A stretch of 64,000 nt of DNA from Flavobacterium erciyesense (GTDB taxonomy: Bacteria > Bacteroidota > Bacteroidia > Flavobacteriales > Flavobacteriaceae). A program made the position numbers and the translations under genes. The notes below the pieces were generated by a model that saw nothing but the letters and a program-made list of their open reading frames with translations, was not told the DNA's origin and ran no database searches. Positions 43,525 through 53,685 of this stretch are shown here, in pieces (within the stretch, counting starts at the first letter, position 1; every line of letters starts with the position of its first letter). The DNA lies in contig NZ_JAGPXB010000002.1 in the NCBI RefSeq assembly GCF_018069925.1, positions 186,001-250,000 of the forward strand, given 5' to 3'.

Positions 43525-45792
43525 TTAAGCATTGCCAGCTGCTGCGATTAAATTGAGCGCTGATCCTGCAACAAACCATCCTATTTGACCTTCGTTGTAG
43601 GTGTGATTTGCCATTATGTAATCCGTAGTTCCGTCATTGTGAACGAAAGCTAGCGTAAGTGGTTTGCCCGGTGCAAAATCAACCAAGTCGATAAAATTGA
43701 TGGTATCATCTTCTTGGATTTTGTCATAATCCGCCTCTGAGGCAAAAGTAAGCGCTAACATTCCTTGTTTTTTGAGGTTGGTTTCGTGAATACGCGCGAA
43801 CGATTTCACTAAAACTGCTTTTACGCCTAAAAAACGAGGTTCCATGGCGGCATGCTCTCTTGAACTTCCTTCGCCATAATTGTGATCGCCCACAACAATA
43901 GATGGAATTCCGGCTGCTTTGTATGCTCTTGCCACTGCAGGGACAGCATCGTATTGACCGCTAATTTGATTTTTAACCGAATTCGCTTTTTGATTATACG
44001 CATTAATTGCACCAATAAGCATGTTGTTTGAAATGTTATCTAAATGGCCTCTGAAACGCAACCAAGGTCCGGCCATAGAGATATGATCAGTAGTACATTT
44101 CCCAAAAGCTTTAATTAAAAGCTTAGCTCCCGTGATATTTTGTTTGTCCCAAGGTTCAAAAGGTTCCAAAAGTTGCAAACGATCTGAAGTTGGAGAAACT
44201 GCCACTGTAATACCGCTTCCATCGGCTGCTGGCGCTTGAAAACCTGGATCTTCAGCATCAAATCCTTTAGATGGCAACTCGTCGCCAAATGGAGCGTCAA
44301 GACGCACTTCTTCACCATTTTCGTTGATAAGCGTATCGGTTAAAGGATTAAAACTCAAATCACCTGCAATTGCCAAAGCCGTTACCAACTCAGGCGATCC
44401 AACAAAGGCTAAGGTATTTGGATTTCCATCGGCACGCTTAGAGAAATTTCTGTTGAATGAATGTACGATGGTATTGCGTTCCTCTTTCTCGGCTCCTTCT
44501 CTATCCCACATCCCGATACAAGGTCCGCAGGCATTGGCAAAAACAGTTGCTCCCATGGCGTCAAAAGTATCAATAAAACCGTCGCGCTCTATGGTGTAGC
44601 GCACCAACTCAGATCCTGGAGTAATGGTGAATTCTGATTTAATTTTTAAATTTTTATCCGTTACTTGTTTCGCAATTGAAGCTGCGCGTGCAATATCTTC
44701 GTAAGACGAATTGGTGCAAGAACCAATTAAACCAACTTCAATTTTGAGCGGCCAATTGTTTTTGATAGCCTCTTCTTTCATTTTAGAAATAGGAGTAGCC
44801 AAATCAGGCGTAAAAGGTCCGTTAAGATGTGGCTCTAATTCGTCTAAATTAATTTCGATTACTTGGTCAAAATATTTTTCAGGTTCTGCGTAAACTTCTG
44901 GATCTCCTGTTAAGTAGGGCGCAATAGCGTCTGCGGCAGCGGCTACATCGGCTCGATCAGTGGCGCGCAAGTATTTGGCCATTGATTCGTCATAACCAAA
45001 GGTAGACGTGGTTGCACCAATTTCGGCACCCATGTTACATATCGTTCCTTTCCCAGTGCAAGACATCGCCAAGGCGCCTTCGCCAAAATACTCAACAATG
45101 GCTCCGGTTCCTCCTTTTACGGTAAGAATACCTGCTACTTTTAAAATCACATCTTTTGGTGCGGTCCAACCTGATAATTTACCAGTTAATTTCACACCAA
45201 TTAATTTAGGAAATTTTAGTTCCCATGCCATTCCTGACATCACATCGACAGCATCGGCACCACCTACTCCAATGGCTACCATTCCTAAACCACCGGCATT
45301 TACGGTGTGCGAGTCGGTACCAATCATTAAGCCGCCAGGAAAAGCATAATTCTCCAACACTACTTGATGGATAATTCCTGCTCCCGGTTTCCAGAAACCA
45401 ATACCATATTTATTTGAAACTGATGATAAAAAATCAAAAACCTCGTTACTTTGCGTTTTGGCTCTTGCCAAATCGGTGGCGGCATCTACTTTAGCTTGAA
45501 TCAAGTGATCACAATGCACTGTAGTTGGAACAGCAACTGTTTTTTTTCCGGCGTGCATAAATTGCAATAAAGCCATTTGAGCAGTAGCGTCTTGGCAGGC
45601 TACGCGGTCTGGTGCAAAGTCAACATAATCCTCTCCTCGCCTGAATGGCTTTTCGGGCATTTTATCCCAAAGATGATTGTATAAAATTTTCTCTGTCAAA
45701 GTAAGCGGACGCCCCACTAATTCACGTGCTTGATCTACTCGTGCAGGCATTGAAGCATACACTTTTTTGATCATTTCGATATCAAATGCCAT
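43525..45792 (-). CDS. Aconitate hydratase, AcnA/mitochondrial type
   Basis: This 755-residue enzyme interconverts citrate and isocitrate in the TCA cycle. The [4Fe-4S] ligands are visible as Cys359 (IGSCTNSS) and Cys422/Cys425 ([12 protein letters not shown]). [15 protein letters not shown] and the C-terminal swivel [19 protein letters not shown] are also present. Length fits the mitochondrial-type branch (about 750-780) rather than the IRP/AcnA branch (about 890). The start [12 protein letters not shown] is typical. A second, structurally different aconitase (acnB) lies 123 bp upstream on the same strand behind its own terminator. Confidence 0.95.
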   Translation of the reverse strand: MAFDIEMIKKVYASMPARVDQARELVGRPLTLTEKILYNHLWDKMPEKPFRRGEDYVDFAPDRVACQDATAQMALLQFMHAGKKTVAVPTTVHCDHLIQAKVDAATDLARAKTQSNEVFDFLSSVSNKYGIGFWKPGAGIIHQVVLENYAFPGGLMIGTDSHTVNAGGLGMVAIGVGGADAVDVMSGMAWELKFPKLIGVKLTGKLSGWTAPKDVILKVAGILTVKGGTGAIVEYFGEGALAMSCTGKGTICNMGAEIGATTSTFGYDESMAKYLRATDRADVAAAADAIAPYLTGDPEVYAEPEKYFDQVIEINLDELEPHLNGPFTPDLATPISKMKEEAIKNNWPLKIEVGLIGSCTNSSYEDIARAASIAKQVTDKNLKIKSEFTITPGSELVRYTIERDGFIDTFDAMGATVFANACGPCIGMWDREGAEKEERNTIVHSFNRNFSKRADGNPNTLAFVGSPELVTALAIAGDLSFNPLTDTLINENGEEVRLDAPFGDELPSKGFDAEDPGFQAPAADGSGITVAVSPTSDRLQLLEPFEPWDKQNITGAKLLIKAFGKCTTDHISMAGPWLRFRGHLDNISNNMLIGAINAYNQKANSVKNQISGQYDAVPAVARAYKAAGIPSIVVGDHNYGEGSSREHAAMEPRFLGVKAVLVKSFARIHETNLKKQGMLALTFASEADYDKIQEDDTINFIDLVDFAPGKPLTLAFVHNDGTTDYIMANHTYNEGQIGWFVAGSALNLIAAAGNA

Positions 45793-45861
45793 AGAATTTG
45801 TATTTAGTGATTATTGTTTCATTTATTGAACCTACAAGTTACGAAAAAATCAGAGCAAAAA

Positions 45862-45889
45862 AAAGCCTGAGCGATAACACTCAGGCTTT
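45862..45889 (-). terminator. Terminator after acnB
   Basis: Stem AAAGCCTGAG / CTCAGGCTTT with an 8-base loop and an upstream A run that is a T run on the minus strand, 26 bases after the acnB stop. Confidence 0.85.
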
Positions 45890-45915
45890 TGAAAGGAAAT
45901 TAACAAAAATTTACC

Positions 45916-48687
45916 TTATTTTACTAATAATCTATGAGACGGTGCAAATTGCGTTAAGTTGATTCCGTCAACAGCTGTTTTGTACTCTTCGATTGTAGGT
46001 GTTCTTCCTAAAATGGTAGATAAAACAACCACTGGCGTAGAAGAAAGTAAAGATTCTCCTTTTTTACCTTCGGTATCTTCAACTACACGACCTTGGAACA
46101 AACGAGTTGATGTTGCCATAACCGTATCTCCTTTTGAAGCTTTTTCTTGGTTACCCATACACAAGTTACAACCAGGACGCTCTAAGTACAACATGTTTTC
46201 ATACTCGGTACGCGCTGCAGCTTTGGGTGCGTTGTCATCAAACTCAAAACCAGAGTATTTTTGTAACACTTCCCAATCACCTTCTGCTTTTAATTCATCC
46301 ACAATATTGTATGTAGGAGGCGCAACAACTAATGGAGCTTTGAACTCTACTTTACCGTTTTGTGCTTCTACATTTTTAAGCATTTGTGCCAATATTTTCA
46401 TATCGCCTTTGTGCACCATACAAGATCCTACAAAACCAAGATCAACTTGTTTGGTTCCGCCATAAAACGAAAGTGGTCTGATTGTATCGTGCGTATAACG
46501 CTTAGAAACATCAGCATTATTTACATCTGGATCAGCAATCATTGGCTCAGCAACAATATCCAAATCAATAACTACCTCAGCATAATATTTAGCATTAGCG
46601 TCAGGAGTTAAAGCTGGTTTTTCACCCGACTGAATTTCAGCAATTCTTTTGTTTGCGATATCGATCAAACCTTTAAGCACTTGCTTTTGGTTGTCCATAC
46701 CTTTATCAATCATAATTTGAATTCTACCTTTTGCAATTTCTAAAGATTCAATTAAAGTAGCATCTTCAGAAATACAGATAGAAGCTTTGGCTTTCATTTC
46801 GGCAGTCCAATCGGTGAACGTAAAGGCTTGATCTGCTGTTAATGTTCCAATGTGTACTTCGATGATACGACCTTGGAAAACATTTTCGCCACCAAACTGT
46901 TGTAACATTTGCGATTGTGTAGCATGTACCACATCACGGAAATCCATGTAGTTTTTCATGTTTCCTTTGAAAGTCACTTTTACAGATTCTGGAATTGGCA
47001 TAGATGCCTCACCTGTTGCTAATGCTAATGCTACAGTTCCTGAATCGGCACCAAAAGCAACACCTTTTGACATTCTAGTATGTGAATCTCCACCAATAAT
47101 GATAGCCCATTCATCAACAGTAATGTCATTTAAAACTTTATGAATTACGTCGGTCATGGCGTGGTATTCTCCTTTTGGATCACGAGCTGTAATTAAACCA
47201 AAATCATTCATGAATTTCATCAATCTTGGAATGTTCGCCTTCGATTTATTATCCCAAACCGAAGCCGTATGACATCCTGATTGGTAAGCACCGTCTACAA
47301 TTGGAGAAATTACTGTAGCTGCCATCGACTCTAATTCTTGAGCGGTCATCAAACCAGTTGTGTCCTGAGATCCTACGATGTTAACAGTCACACGAACATC
47401 TGAACCAGCATGTAATATTTTACCAGGAGTAGCTCCTACTGCGTTTTTATTGAATATTTTTTCTACTGCTGTTAAACCTTGTCCTTCTACAGAAACTTCT
47501 TTCGAAGGTGCAAAAACTGGTATCGTTGCAATTCCTAAAGTTTTAGAAGCAAAAGTTTGCAATTTTTTACCAAAAACAATGGCGTAAGAACCACCTGCTT
47601 TGATAAATTCCATTTTTTGAGGTGTGAAAGCTTTCGAAATATCGATCAATTCTTCACCGTCTTTGTATAATTTTTTGGTTTTGGTATTGATAGTCAAAAC
47701 CGTTCCAGTTGCTACAGAATATGCTTCTTCAAGAATTGGATCGCCACTTTCATTACGAAGTACTTCACCGTTTGCATCTGTTTTTTTAACCCAGTTTTTC
47801 AAATCCAAACCGATTCCACCAGTTACATCAACTGTTGTTAAGAAGATTGGAGAAATACCATTTGTTCCCGCCACAATTGGAGCAATGTTGATGAATGGTA
47901 CGTATGGACTAGCTTGTTTTCCTGCCCAAAGTGCTACGTTGTTCACACCAGACATTCTAGAAGAACCTACACCCATAGTACCTTTTTCAGCAATAAGCAT
48001 CACACTTTTATCTGGGTGTTGCGCTTTTAAAGCTTCAATTCCTTGTTGTGCTTCTGGCGAAATGAAACATTTTCCGTGTAATTCACGATCAGAACGCGAG
48101 TGCGCTTGATTTCCTGGCGACAATAAATCAGTTGAAATATCACCTTCGCCAGCAATAAATGTAACTACTTGAATTTCTTCGGCAACTTCAGGAAGTTTAG
48201 TAAAAAATTCCGCTTTAGCATAACTTTCTAAAATAGAAGTCGCAATTGCGTTGCCTCCTTTATAAGCTGCATCTAAACGATCTGTATCTGCTTCATACAA
48301 ATACACTTGTGTTTTTAAAACTTCGGCTGCAGCCAAAGCTTTTTCGGCATCCTCACCCAAAGCAATATCTAATAAAACTTTGATTGAAGGACCACCTTTC
48401 ATGTGCGACAATAATTCTAACGCAAATGCTGGGGTAATTTCAGCAACTACTTCAGTACCTAAAATAATTTCTTTTAAGAAAGCTGCTTTTTGAGCAGCTG
48501 CAGGTGTTGTACCTGGCACTACATTGTAAATAAAGAATTGAAGAGACGCTTCACGATGTGCATTTGCTGTGTCTTTAATTTGAGAGATGATTTCGCTAAT
48601 TAAGTCTGCACCATCAATTGGCTTTGGATGAAGTCCCTGCCCTTTTCTGTCTTCGATTTCTTGTAGATAATCGTTATATAAACTCAT
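45916..48687 (-). CDS. acnB: Bifunctional aconitate hydratase 2 / 2-methylisocitrate dehydratase
   Basis: This 923-residue enzyme is of the AcnB type, with the extra N-terminal helical domain (about 1-160) before the catalytic domains. The iron-sulfur Cys are in VGSCMVHKGD (Cys756) and ERPGCNLCMGNQ (Cys840, Cys843), and GGDSHTRMSKGVAFGADSG is a further family motif. AcnB works in the TCA cycle and, in the methylcitrate cycle, on 2-methylisocitrate. Methylmalonyl-CoA mutase at 6.3-9.9 kb suggests the strain handles propionyl-CoA by another route; no prpB/prpC is in the window. AcnB proteins can act as iron-responsive RNA binders when the cluster is lost, known in E. coli. Confidence 0.96.
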   Translation of the reverse strand: MSLYNDYLQEIEDRKGQGLHPKPIDGADLISEIISQIKDTANAHREASLQFFIYNVVPGTTPAAAQKAAFLKEIILGTEVVAEITPAFALELLSHMKGGPSIKVLLDIALGEDAEKALAAAEVLKTQVYLYEADTDRLDAAYKGGNAIATSILESYAKAEFFTKLPEVAEEIQVVTFIAGEGDISTDLLSPGNQAHSRSDRELHGKCFISPEAQQGIEALKAQHPDKSVMLIAEKGTMGVGSSRMSGVNNVALWAGKQASPYVPFINIAPIVAGTNGISPIFLTTVDVTGGIGLDLKNWVKKTDANGEVLRNESGDPILEEAYSVATGTVLTINTKTKKLYKDGEELIDISKAFTPQKMEFIKAGGSYAIVFGKKLQTFASKTLGIATIPVFAPSKEVSVEGQGLTAVEKIFNKNAVGATPGKILHAGSDVRVTVNIVGSQDTTGLMTAQELESMAATVISPIVDGAYQSGCHTASVWDNKSKANIPRLMKFMNDFGLITARDPKGEYHAMTDVIHKVLNDITVDEWAIIIGGDSHTRMSKGVAFGADSGTVALALATGEASMPIPESVKVTFKGNMKNYMDFRDVVHATQSQMLQQFGGENVFQGRIIEVHIGTLTADQAFTFTDWTAEMKAKASICISEDATLIESLEIAKGRIQIMIDKGMDNQKQVLKGLIDIANKRIAEIQSGEKPALTPDANAKYYAEVVIDLDIVAEPMIADPDVNNADVSKRYTHDTIRPLSFYGGTKQVDLGFVGSCMVHKGDMKILAQMLKNVEAQNGKVEFKAPLVVAPPTYNIVDELKAEGDWEVLQKYSGFEFDDNAPKAAARTEYENMLYLERPGCNLCMGNQEKASKGDTVMATSTRLFQGRVVEDTEGKKGESLLSSTPVVVLSTILGRTPTIEEYKTAVDGINLTQFAPSHRLLVK

Positions 48688-49013
48688 AATTGGAATGTTT
48701 TTCTATGTTTACAACTTTTACTTTGAGCAAATCAGAGACAAAAGCAGAAACTATTTATTTATCTAGCAAATTTAGTAGATTAAGATGAAATTTAAAAAAA
48801 TATAATGAAAGTGACCATTTGAAAAAATACTATTAGTAAATACTGAAATCAAATGCTTTAAAATAAGAATAAAACAAAATATTAACATATAAGTGCTATA
48901 TCCTCAAGAAACAAAACGCTTTTTAATTATTTCGTAAAAACAAAAAATACCAATTTCAAGAAAACGTTGTAGTTCGTCTTAAAATTGGTATTTAAAAATA
49001 GAATTTCTTGTCT
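48688..49013. other. Gene-less spacer
   Basis: 326 AT-rich bases between acnB and moxR, with a candidate moxR terminator at its right end and nothing else recognised. Confidence 0.4.
48945..48993 (-). terminator. Candidate terminator after moxR
   Basis: Perfect 12-bp arms AAATACCAATTT / AAATTGGTATTT with a 25-base loop and flanking A/T runs, 20 bases after the moxR stop. It is weaker than the others because the loop is long. Confidence 0.55.
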
Positions 49014-49967
49014 TTAAAACAACTTTGTAATGATCATTTCCTCGGTAATTCCTTCCGCATCGGCTTTGTAATTTTTAATAATTCTGTGACGTAAAATTCC
49101 AATAGCTACCGCTTTTACATCTTCGATATCTGGAGAAAATTTACCATGAAAAACGGCATGAGTTTTCGCTGCTAAAATCAAATTTTGGGATGCACGTGGT
49201 CCTGCTCCCCAATCCAAATAATTTTTCACAAATTCAGTTGCCAAATTATTATCAGGACGGGTTTTACTCACCAAAGTTACAGCATATTCAATCACATTGT
49301 CAGCAACCGGAATACGGCGAATTAATTGTTGGAAATCAATTATTTCTTGAGCAGTAAACAAAGGATCGACTACTGCTTTTAAATCTGCTGTGGTTTGTTT
49401 TACAACTTGTACTTCCTCTTGAAAACTAGGATATTCTAGTTTGATAGAAAACATAAAACGATCTAGTTGCGCTTCTGGCAAAGGATAAGTACCTTCTTGC
49501 TCAATTGGGTTTTGAGTTGCCAACACAAAATATGGCAAAGCAAGTTTATAATTGGCTCCTGCAATAGTTACCGAGCGCTCTTGCATGGCTTCGAGCAAAG
49601 CTGCCTGAGTTTTAGGCGGTGTTCTATTAATCTCGTCAGCGAGGATTATGTTTGAAAAAATAGGTCCTTTGATGAATTTGAACTGACGGTTTTCGTCTAA
49701 AATTTCGCTTCCCAAAATATCCGACGGCATTAAATCTGGCGTAAATTGAATGCGTTTAAAATCTAACCCCAAGGCTTGCGCTAATGTATTTACCAACAAA
49801 GTTTTCGCTAAACCCGGAACACCTACAAGCAAAGCGTGACCGCCACTAAAGACGCACAATAAAATTTGTTCTACAACGGCATCTTGCCCAACGATAATTT
49901 TGGCGATTTCTTTTTTTAAATCATTTCTTTTTTGAACTAAATTTTGAACTGCAGCTACGTCTGACAT
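49014..49967 (-). CDS. MoxR-family AAA+ ATPase
   Basis: This 317-residue AAA-3 family protein has Walker A GVPGLAKT (near residues 43-50), Walker B IILADEINR (near 107-115), the sensor-like FVLATQNPIEQEGTYPLPEAQ and the arginine-rich LDRFMFSIKLEYPS. MoxR ATPases usually work with VWA-domain proteins as chaperones in assembly or activation of enzymes. The usual partners (DUF58, VWA, BatA-like) are not in the window but could lie outside the expected operon direction. Instead the SurA-like gene lies upstream on the same strand across a terminator, so MoxR appears to be alone here. Confidence 0.92.
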   Translation of the reverse strand: MSDVAAVQNLVQKRNDLKKEIAKIIVGQDAVVEQILLCVFSGGHALLVGVPGLAKTLLVNTLAQALGLDFKRIQFTPDLMPSDILGSEILDENRQFKFIKGPIFSNIILADEINRTPPKTQAALLEAMQERSVTIAGANYKLALPYFVLATQNPIEQEGTYPLPEAQLDRFMFSIKLEYPSFQEEVQVVKQTTADLKAVVDPLFTAQEIIDFQQLIRRIPVADNVIEYAVTLVSKTRPDNNLATEFVKNYLDWGAGPRASQNLILAAKTHAVFHGKFSPDIEDVKAVAIGILRHRIIKNYKADAEGITEEMIITKLF

Positions 49968-49987
49968 GTATAAAGTATTTTTAAATG

Positions 49988-50030
49988 AAAAAGAGTTAGT
50001 TTTTATGAAAACATAAAACTAACTCTTTTT
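49988..50030 (-). terminator. Terminator after the SurA-like gene
   Basis: Stem AAAAAGAGTTAGTTTT / AAAACTAACTCTTTTT with an inner ATG/CAT pair, rich in A and T on both sides, between the stop of the SurA-like gene and the moxR start. Confidence 0.85.
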
Positions 50031-50079
50031 ATTAATTTATCGAAAAAAATATGAAACTTCTGAATCAGAAAACGAGCGC

Positions 50080-51495
50080 TTATTTTTTCAACCAATTATT
50101 AGTGAAAGCACAATCTCTGTATTCCCCAACAATTTTTATGTAAGTTTCTTTAATTTTCTCATCAAACCACTTACCAATAGCGGTAATACGTTTTTTGTTT
50201 AATGCTAATTCTTTAATTTTTGTATAATCTTTGGCATAATCAGCAGCATGCTCATCAATACGATTGGTAACTGTTATGATTTTAAATTTCTTTTTACCTT
50301 GATCATCTTGATCTAAAATTGGTGCTGAAATTTCATTAGTTTTTAAATTGGAAACCTGGCTATAAAAAGATGGATCCATTTTGGTCAACTCAAAGCGAGT
50401 ATCCTGAGTTTGAGGATTTATTAGCGCTCCACCATTTGCTCTAGTCTGTTTTTCATCAGACAAACTTCTTGCTGCCTCTGCAAATGTAATTTCTTTAGCT
50501 TCGATTCTTTTTTTGATAAGTGCAATTTTTTCTTTGGCTTCTTTCAAAGAAGTTTCAGTCACAGTTGGTGCTAATAGAATATGTCTTAATTCAACCTCTT
50601 GCCCTTTTATTTTCTCTACATAAATAATGTGAAAACCAAATTCAGTTTCAAAAGGAGCAGATATTTCTCCTTCGGATAAACTAAAAGCAACTTCTTTAAA
50701 TTCTTTTACAAAAGGCGTTTTACGATTCATTTTGTAATAACCACCATTTGCTCTTGAACCAGGATCTTGCGAGTATAAAACCGCTTTTGTAGAAAAACTA
50801 GAACCCTCTTGAATTTCCTTTTTGAACTCATTTAACTTATCAATAACTTTTTGCTTGTCTTCCTGGGACACCTTTGGCTCCACCACAATTTGCGCTACTT
50901 CCAATTCTACTCCAAAAGTAGGTAAGTCATCCTTTGGGATATTTTTAAAATAATTACGTACTTCTTCAGGTGTTATTTCTACAGCATCAACAATCTTTTT
51001 TGTCATTTCAGAAGTTAACTTACCCTCTTTTAAAATATCTGCAAAATACGTTCTAAAATCTTCTTCAGAATCTTTTTTGTAGTACTGCACTACCTTTTCC
51101 ATAGAGCCAATTTGACCAACAAGGTAAGCCAATCTTTCCTCTAACATCCCTTTTACCTCTGCATCTGAGACAATAATACTATCTTGAACAGCTTGGTGTG
51201 CATATAATTTATCTTCAAGCAATTTACCTAACATTTGACATCTGGTTATATCCTTTACAGAACCACCGTTAGCAGCAATTTCCAGATATGACTTATCAAT
51301 ATCCGAATCTAAAATGATGTAATCGCCAACGGTAGCAATAACTCCGTCTACTTTTAGCTTTCCTTTTGAAGGCGCTTTTTTAACTGGAGCAGCAACAGAA
51401 TCGACAATAATCTCTTGTGCATTGGCCTGAGTACTTACAAAAAAGAGACAAACTAAAGTAAGCAATAAGACACTTTTGCTAGTGATAAATTTCAT
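50080..51495 (-). CDS. SurA-like periplasmic peptidyl-prolyl isomerase
   Basis: This 471-residue exported protein has a signal peptide (SVLLLTLVCLFFVSTQANAQ) and an N-terminal SurA-type chaperone region (about 45-185). Two PpiC parvulin domains follow, the first near 190-295 (KTPFVKEFKEVAFSLSEGEI) and the second near 297-410 (EVELRHILLAPTVTETSLKE). It probably folds outer-membrane proteins in the periplasm. The first domain is closer to a canonical parvulin; in the second the family GGxLG motif is reduced to ANGGALINPQ. A good -33/-7 promoter lies upstream at 51582-51611. Confidence 0.92.
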   Translation of the reverse strand: MKFITSKSVLLLTLVCLFFVSTQANAQEIIVDSVAAPVKKAPSKGKLKVDGVIATVGDYIILDSDIDKSYLEIAANGGSVKDITRCQMLGKLLEDKLYAHQAVQDSIIVSDAEVKGMLEERLAYLVGQIGSMEKVVQYYKKDSEEDFRTYFADILKEGKLTSEMTKKIVDAVEITPEEVRNYFKNIPKDDLPTFGVELEVAQIVVEPKVSQEDKQKVIDKLNEFKKEIQEGSSFSTKAVLYSQDPGSRANGGYYKMNRKTPFVKEFKEVAFSLSEGEISAPFETEFGFHIIYVEKIKGQEVELRHILLAPTVTETSLKEAKEKIALIKKRIEAKEITFAEAARSLSDEKQTRANGGALINPQTQDTRFELTKMDPSFYSQVSNLKTNEISAPILDQDDQGKKKFKIITVTNRIDEHAADYAKDYTKIKELALNKKRITAIGKWFDEKIKETYIKIVGEYRDCAFTNNWLKK

Positions 51496-52077
51496 TTTAA
51501 TGGTAGTATTAATTGATGTAATAATTTTATAATTAAGCTTTTAGTTCCGCTATTGCAATACTAAATAAATTGAACGGCTGGCAAATATACACTTTCAAAA
51601 ACAACTTCAAATATAAAGTCAAAATTGGAAACAGATCCTTGAACAATTCAAGCGAACAAAAATAGCAATTCATTGACACAAAACAAGTTTCATTGGTACT
51701 ATTAACAAAAAATTATAGGCAAAAAAATTAGTACAATTTTCAGCAAAATTTCCTAAAAAAGCTACAATCAAAAATCCAAATTAAAACCTAAGAAGCACCG
51801 TATAATTAGCAGCAACAATACCAGAACTGCTTTAAAAAAAATAAATTATTACCTACGTAATCTTTCGTAAGAAATAAAGTTGTAAACACTATAACGTTTT
51901 CGTAATCCGCTGAAAAAAAATAAAGAACAGTATTTCGAATAATTAAAATATATTAGTAAAAAAATAAATTTTTCACAAAATTAAACACATTAAAATAAAC
52001 ATATCTTAAGTCAAAAGAAATCTAACTAGCTAAATAGTAGCAATTTTTCCTTAATACATTAACCAAACTATCAAACC
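51496..52077. other. Gene-less divergent region
   Basis: 582 bases between the SurA-like gene (-) and the amylase gene (+). It is AT-rich, and only the SurA-side promoter was recognised. No gene or RNA is seen. Confidence 0.4.
51582..51611 (-). promoter_or_regulatory. -33/-7 promoter for the SurA-like gene
   Basis: On the minus strand, TTTG (51608-51611) is followed 18 bases later by TATATTTG (51582-51589), matching both parts of the Bacteroidota TTTG/TAnnTTTG consensus at normal spacing, about 87 bases before the ATG. Confidence 0.6.
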
Positions 52078-53514
52078 ATGAAAAAACCAATTTTTAAACT
52101 CTTAGCGCTAACTACCGCTTTAATGGCTATGTATTCTTGTAGCAATGACGATTCGGCAAACACCCTTGAAACAGCAAAAGAATTCAAAACGATCAATGTA
52201 ACAACACATGACGGTCGTCCATTTGATACGGGTAAAAAAACTAATCTTTCTAACGGTCGATATGTAGCGAATCCTGGCGGAGGAGTCATGATGCAAGCAT
52301 TTTATTGGGATGTCCCTGCAGGAGGTACATGGTGGAATGTGGTGAATTCAAAAATTACTGCATGGTCAAACGCCGGTATTGGCTCAATCTGGCTACCTCC
52401 TGTATCGAAAGCACAAAACGGACCATTCTCAATGGGATATGACCCTACAGACTACTTCGATTTTGGTAATTTCAATCAAAATGGAACCGTTGAAACTCGT
52501 TTTGGTTCTAAAACCGAACTTGAAAGTTTAATTACAAAAGTTCACGGCGAAAACATGCAAGTATATGCTGATATTGTACTTAATCATAACAGTGGCGGGC
52601 AATTAGAGAGTAATCCGTTTACAGGAACTCAAACCTATACTAACTTCACAGGAGTAGCCTCAGGTAAATTTAAAAGAACAAGCGCTGATTTTCACAAAAA
52701 CGCTCTCAGAAATAATGACGAAGGCATTTTTGGTGGTTTTCCTGATCTGGCGCACGTGGCTCCTAACGTACAAGATTGGCTTTGGAAAAGATCAGACGGC
52801 GTAGGTAAATTTTATAAAAACACTATGAAATTTGACGGCTGGAGATTTGATTATGTAAAAGGTTTTGGTGCTTGGGTTGTTAAAGATTGGAATGCCAATG
52901 TAGGCGGATTCTCCGTGGGTGAACTTTGGGATGCTAATGTAAATTTACTTAACGACTGGGCTAATAACGCCAACAGCTCTGTGTTTGACTTTGCTTGTTA
53001 CTACAAAATGAATGATGCATTTGACGGAAACAATCTTAATGTCTTGAATGACGATATGATGTGGAAAAGAAATCCTTACAAAGCGGTTACCTTTGTTGCC
53101 AATCATGACACTGACGAAATTTGGAAAAAAGAATTGGCTTACGCCTACATTTTAACTCATGAAGGCTATCCAACGATATTCTATAGAGATTATGAGGAAT
53201 GGTTGAATAAAACTAAAATGAACAATCTAATTTGGATTCACAATAATAAAGCAACTGGAAACACCTCCATTTTATATACCGATACAGATGAATACATTGC
53301 GCGCAGAAACGGATACAATGGCAATCCAGGACTGGTTGTGTACATAAACAACTCTAATACTTGGCAAGAACGATGGATTCAAACCAATTGGACCAATGCT
53401 CAAATAAAAGATTTTACTGGCAATTCTGGCTGGTATCCTACCACACAAGCAGACAAATGGGTTAAAATACAATGTCCACCAAATGGCTATTCCATATGGT
53501 CTATCAATATGTAA
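52078..53514 (+). CDS. GH13 alpha-amylase lipoprotein
   Basis: This 478-residue exported lipoprotein (lipobox Cys21 in AMYSCSNDD) has a GH13 catalytic barrel. Region I is ADIVLNH (near 164-170). Region II is GWRFDYVKG with nucleophile Asp258. Region III is VGELWD with acid Glu282. Region IV is VANHDTD with Asp344. It hydrolyses alpha-1,4-glucans such as starch or glycogen at the cell surface or in the periplasm. The aromatic barrel sequence resembles the plant/archaeal-like GH13 amylases. No SusCD or other starch genes are nearby, so it is an orphan enzyme. The short C-terminal beta domain ends GYSIWSINM. Confidence 0.92.
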   Translation: MKKPIFKLLALTTALMAMYSCSNDDSANTLETAKEFKTINVTTHDGRPFDTGKKTNLSNGRYVANPGGGVMMQAFYWDVPAGGTWWNVVNSKITAWSNAGIGSIWLPPVSKAQNGPFSMGYDPTDYFDFGNFNQNGTVETRFGSKTELESLITKVHGENMQVYADIVLNHNSGGQLESNPFTGTQTYTNFTGVASGKFKRTSADFHKNALRNNDEGIFGGFPDLAHVAPNVQDWLWKRSDGVGKFYKNTMKFDGWRFDYVKGFGAWVVKDWNANVGGFSVGELWDANVNLLNDWANNANSSVFDFACYYKMNDAFDGNNLNVLNDDMMWKRNPYKAVTFVANHDTDEIWKKELAYAYILTHEGYPTIFYRDYEEWLNKTKMNNLIWIHNNKATGNTSILYTDTDEYIARRNGYNGNPGLVVYINNSNTWQERWIQTNWTNAQIKDFTGNSGWYPTTQADKWVKIQCPPNGYSIWSINM

Positions 53515-53517
53515 AAT

Positions 53518-53547
53518 CAAAGGCTACCAAATACGGTGGCCTTTTTT
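53518..53547 (+). terminator. Terminator after the amylase gene
   Basis: Stem AAAGGCTACC / GGTGGCCTTT (one G-U pair) with a 6-base loop, followed by a T run, within 6 bases of the stop. Confidence 0.85.
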
Positions 53548-53657
53548 AATACAACATTACTAATAAACACTAATTCAAACCGAAATACGATGCTGAAACC
53601 ACTTTGACAATCTTGCTTTTAGAGAGTACATTTTTTTTAATTGGCATTTATAAATAG

Positions 53658-53665
53658 TACTTTTG
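53658..53665 (+). promoter_or_regulatory. -7 box upstream of prfC
   Basis: TACTTTTG matches TAnnTTTG, 21 bases before the chosen prfC ATG at 53686. It excludes the upstream TTG (53641) as a start. Confidence 0.55.
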
Positions 53666-53685
53666 CAACCTATTTATATATACAC

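Noticed and set aside
45959..48109. Several + strand open frames opposite acnB
   Set aside because: They are shadows of the conserved acnB frame with no domains or promoters of their own.
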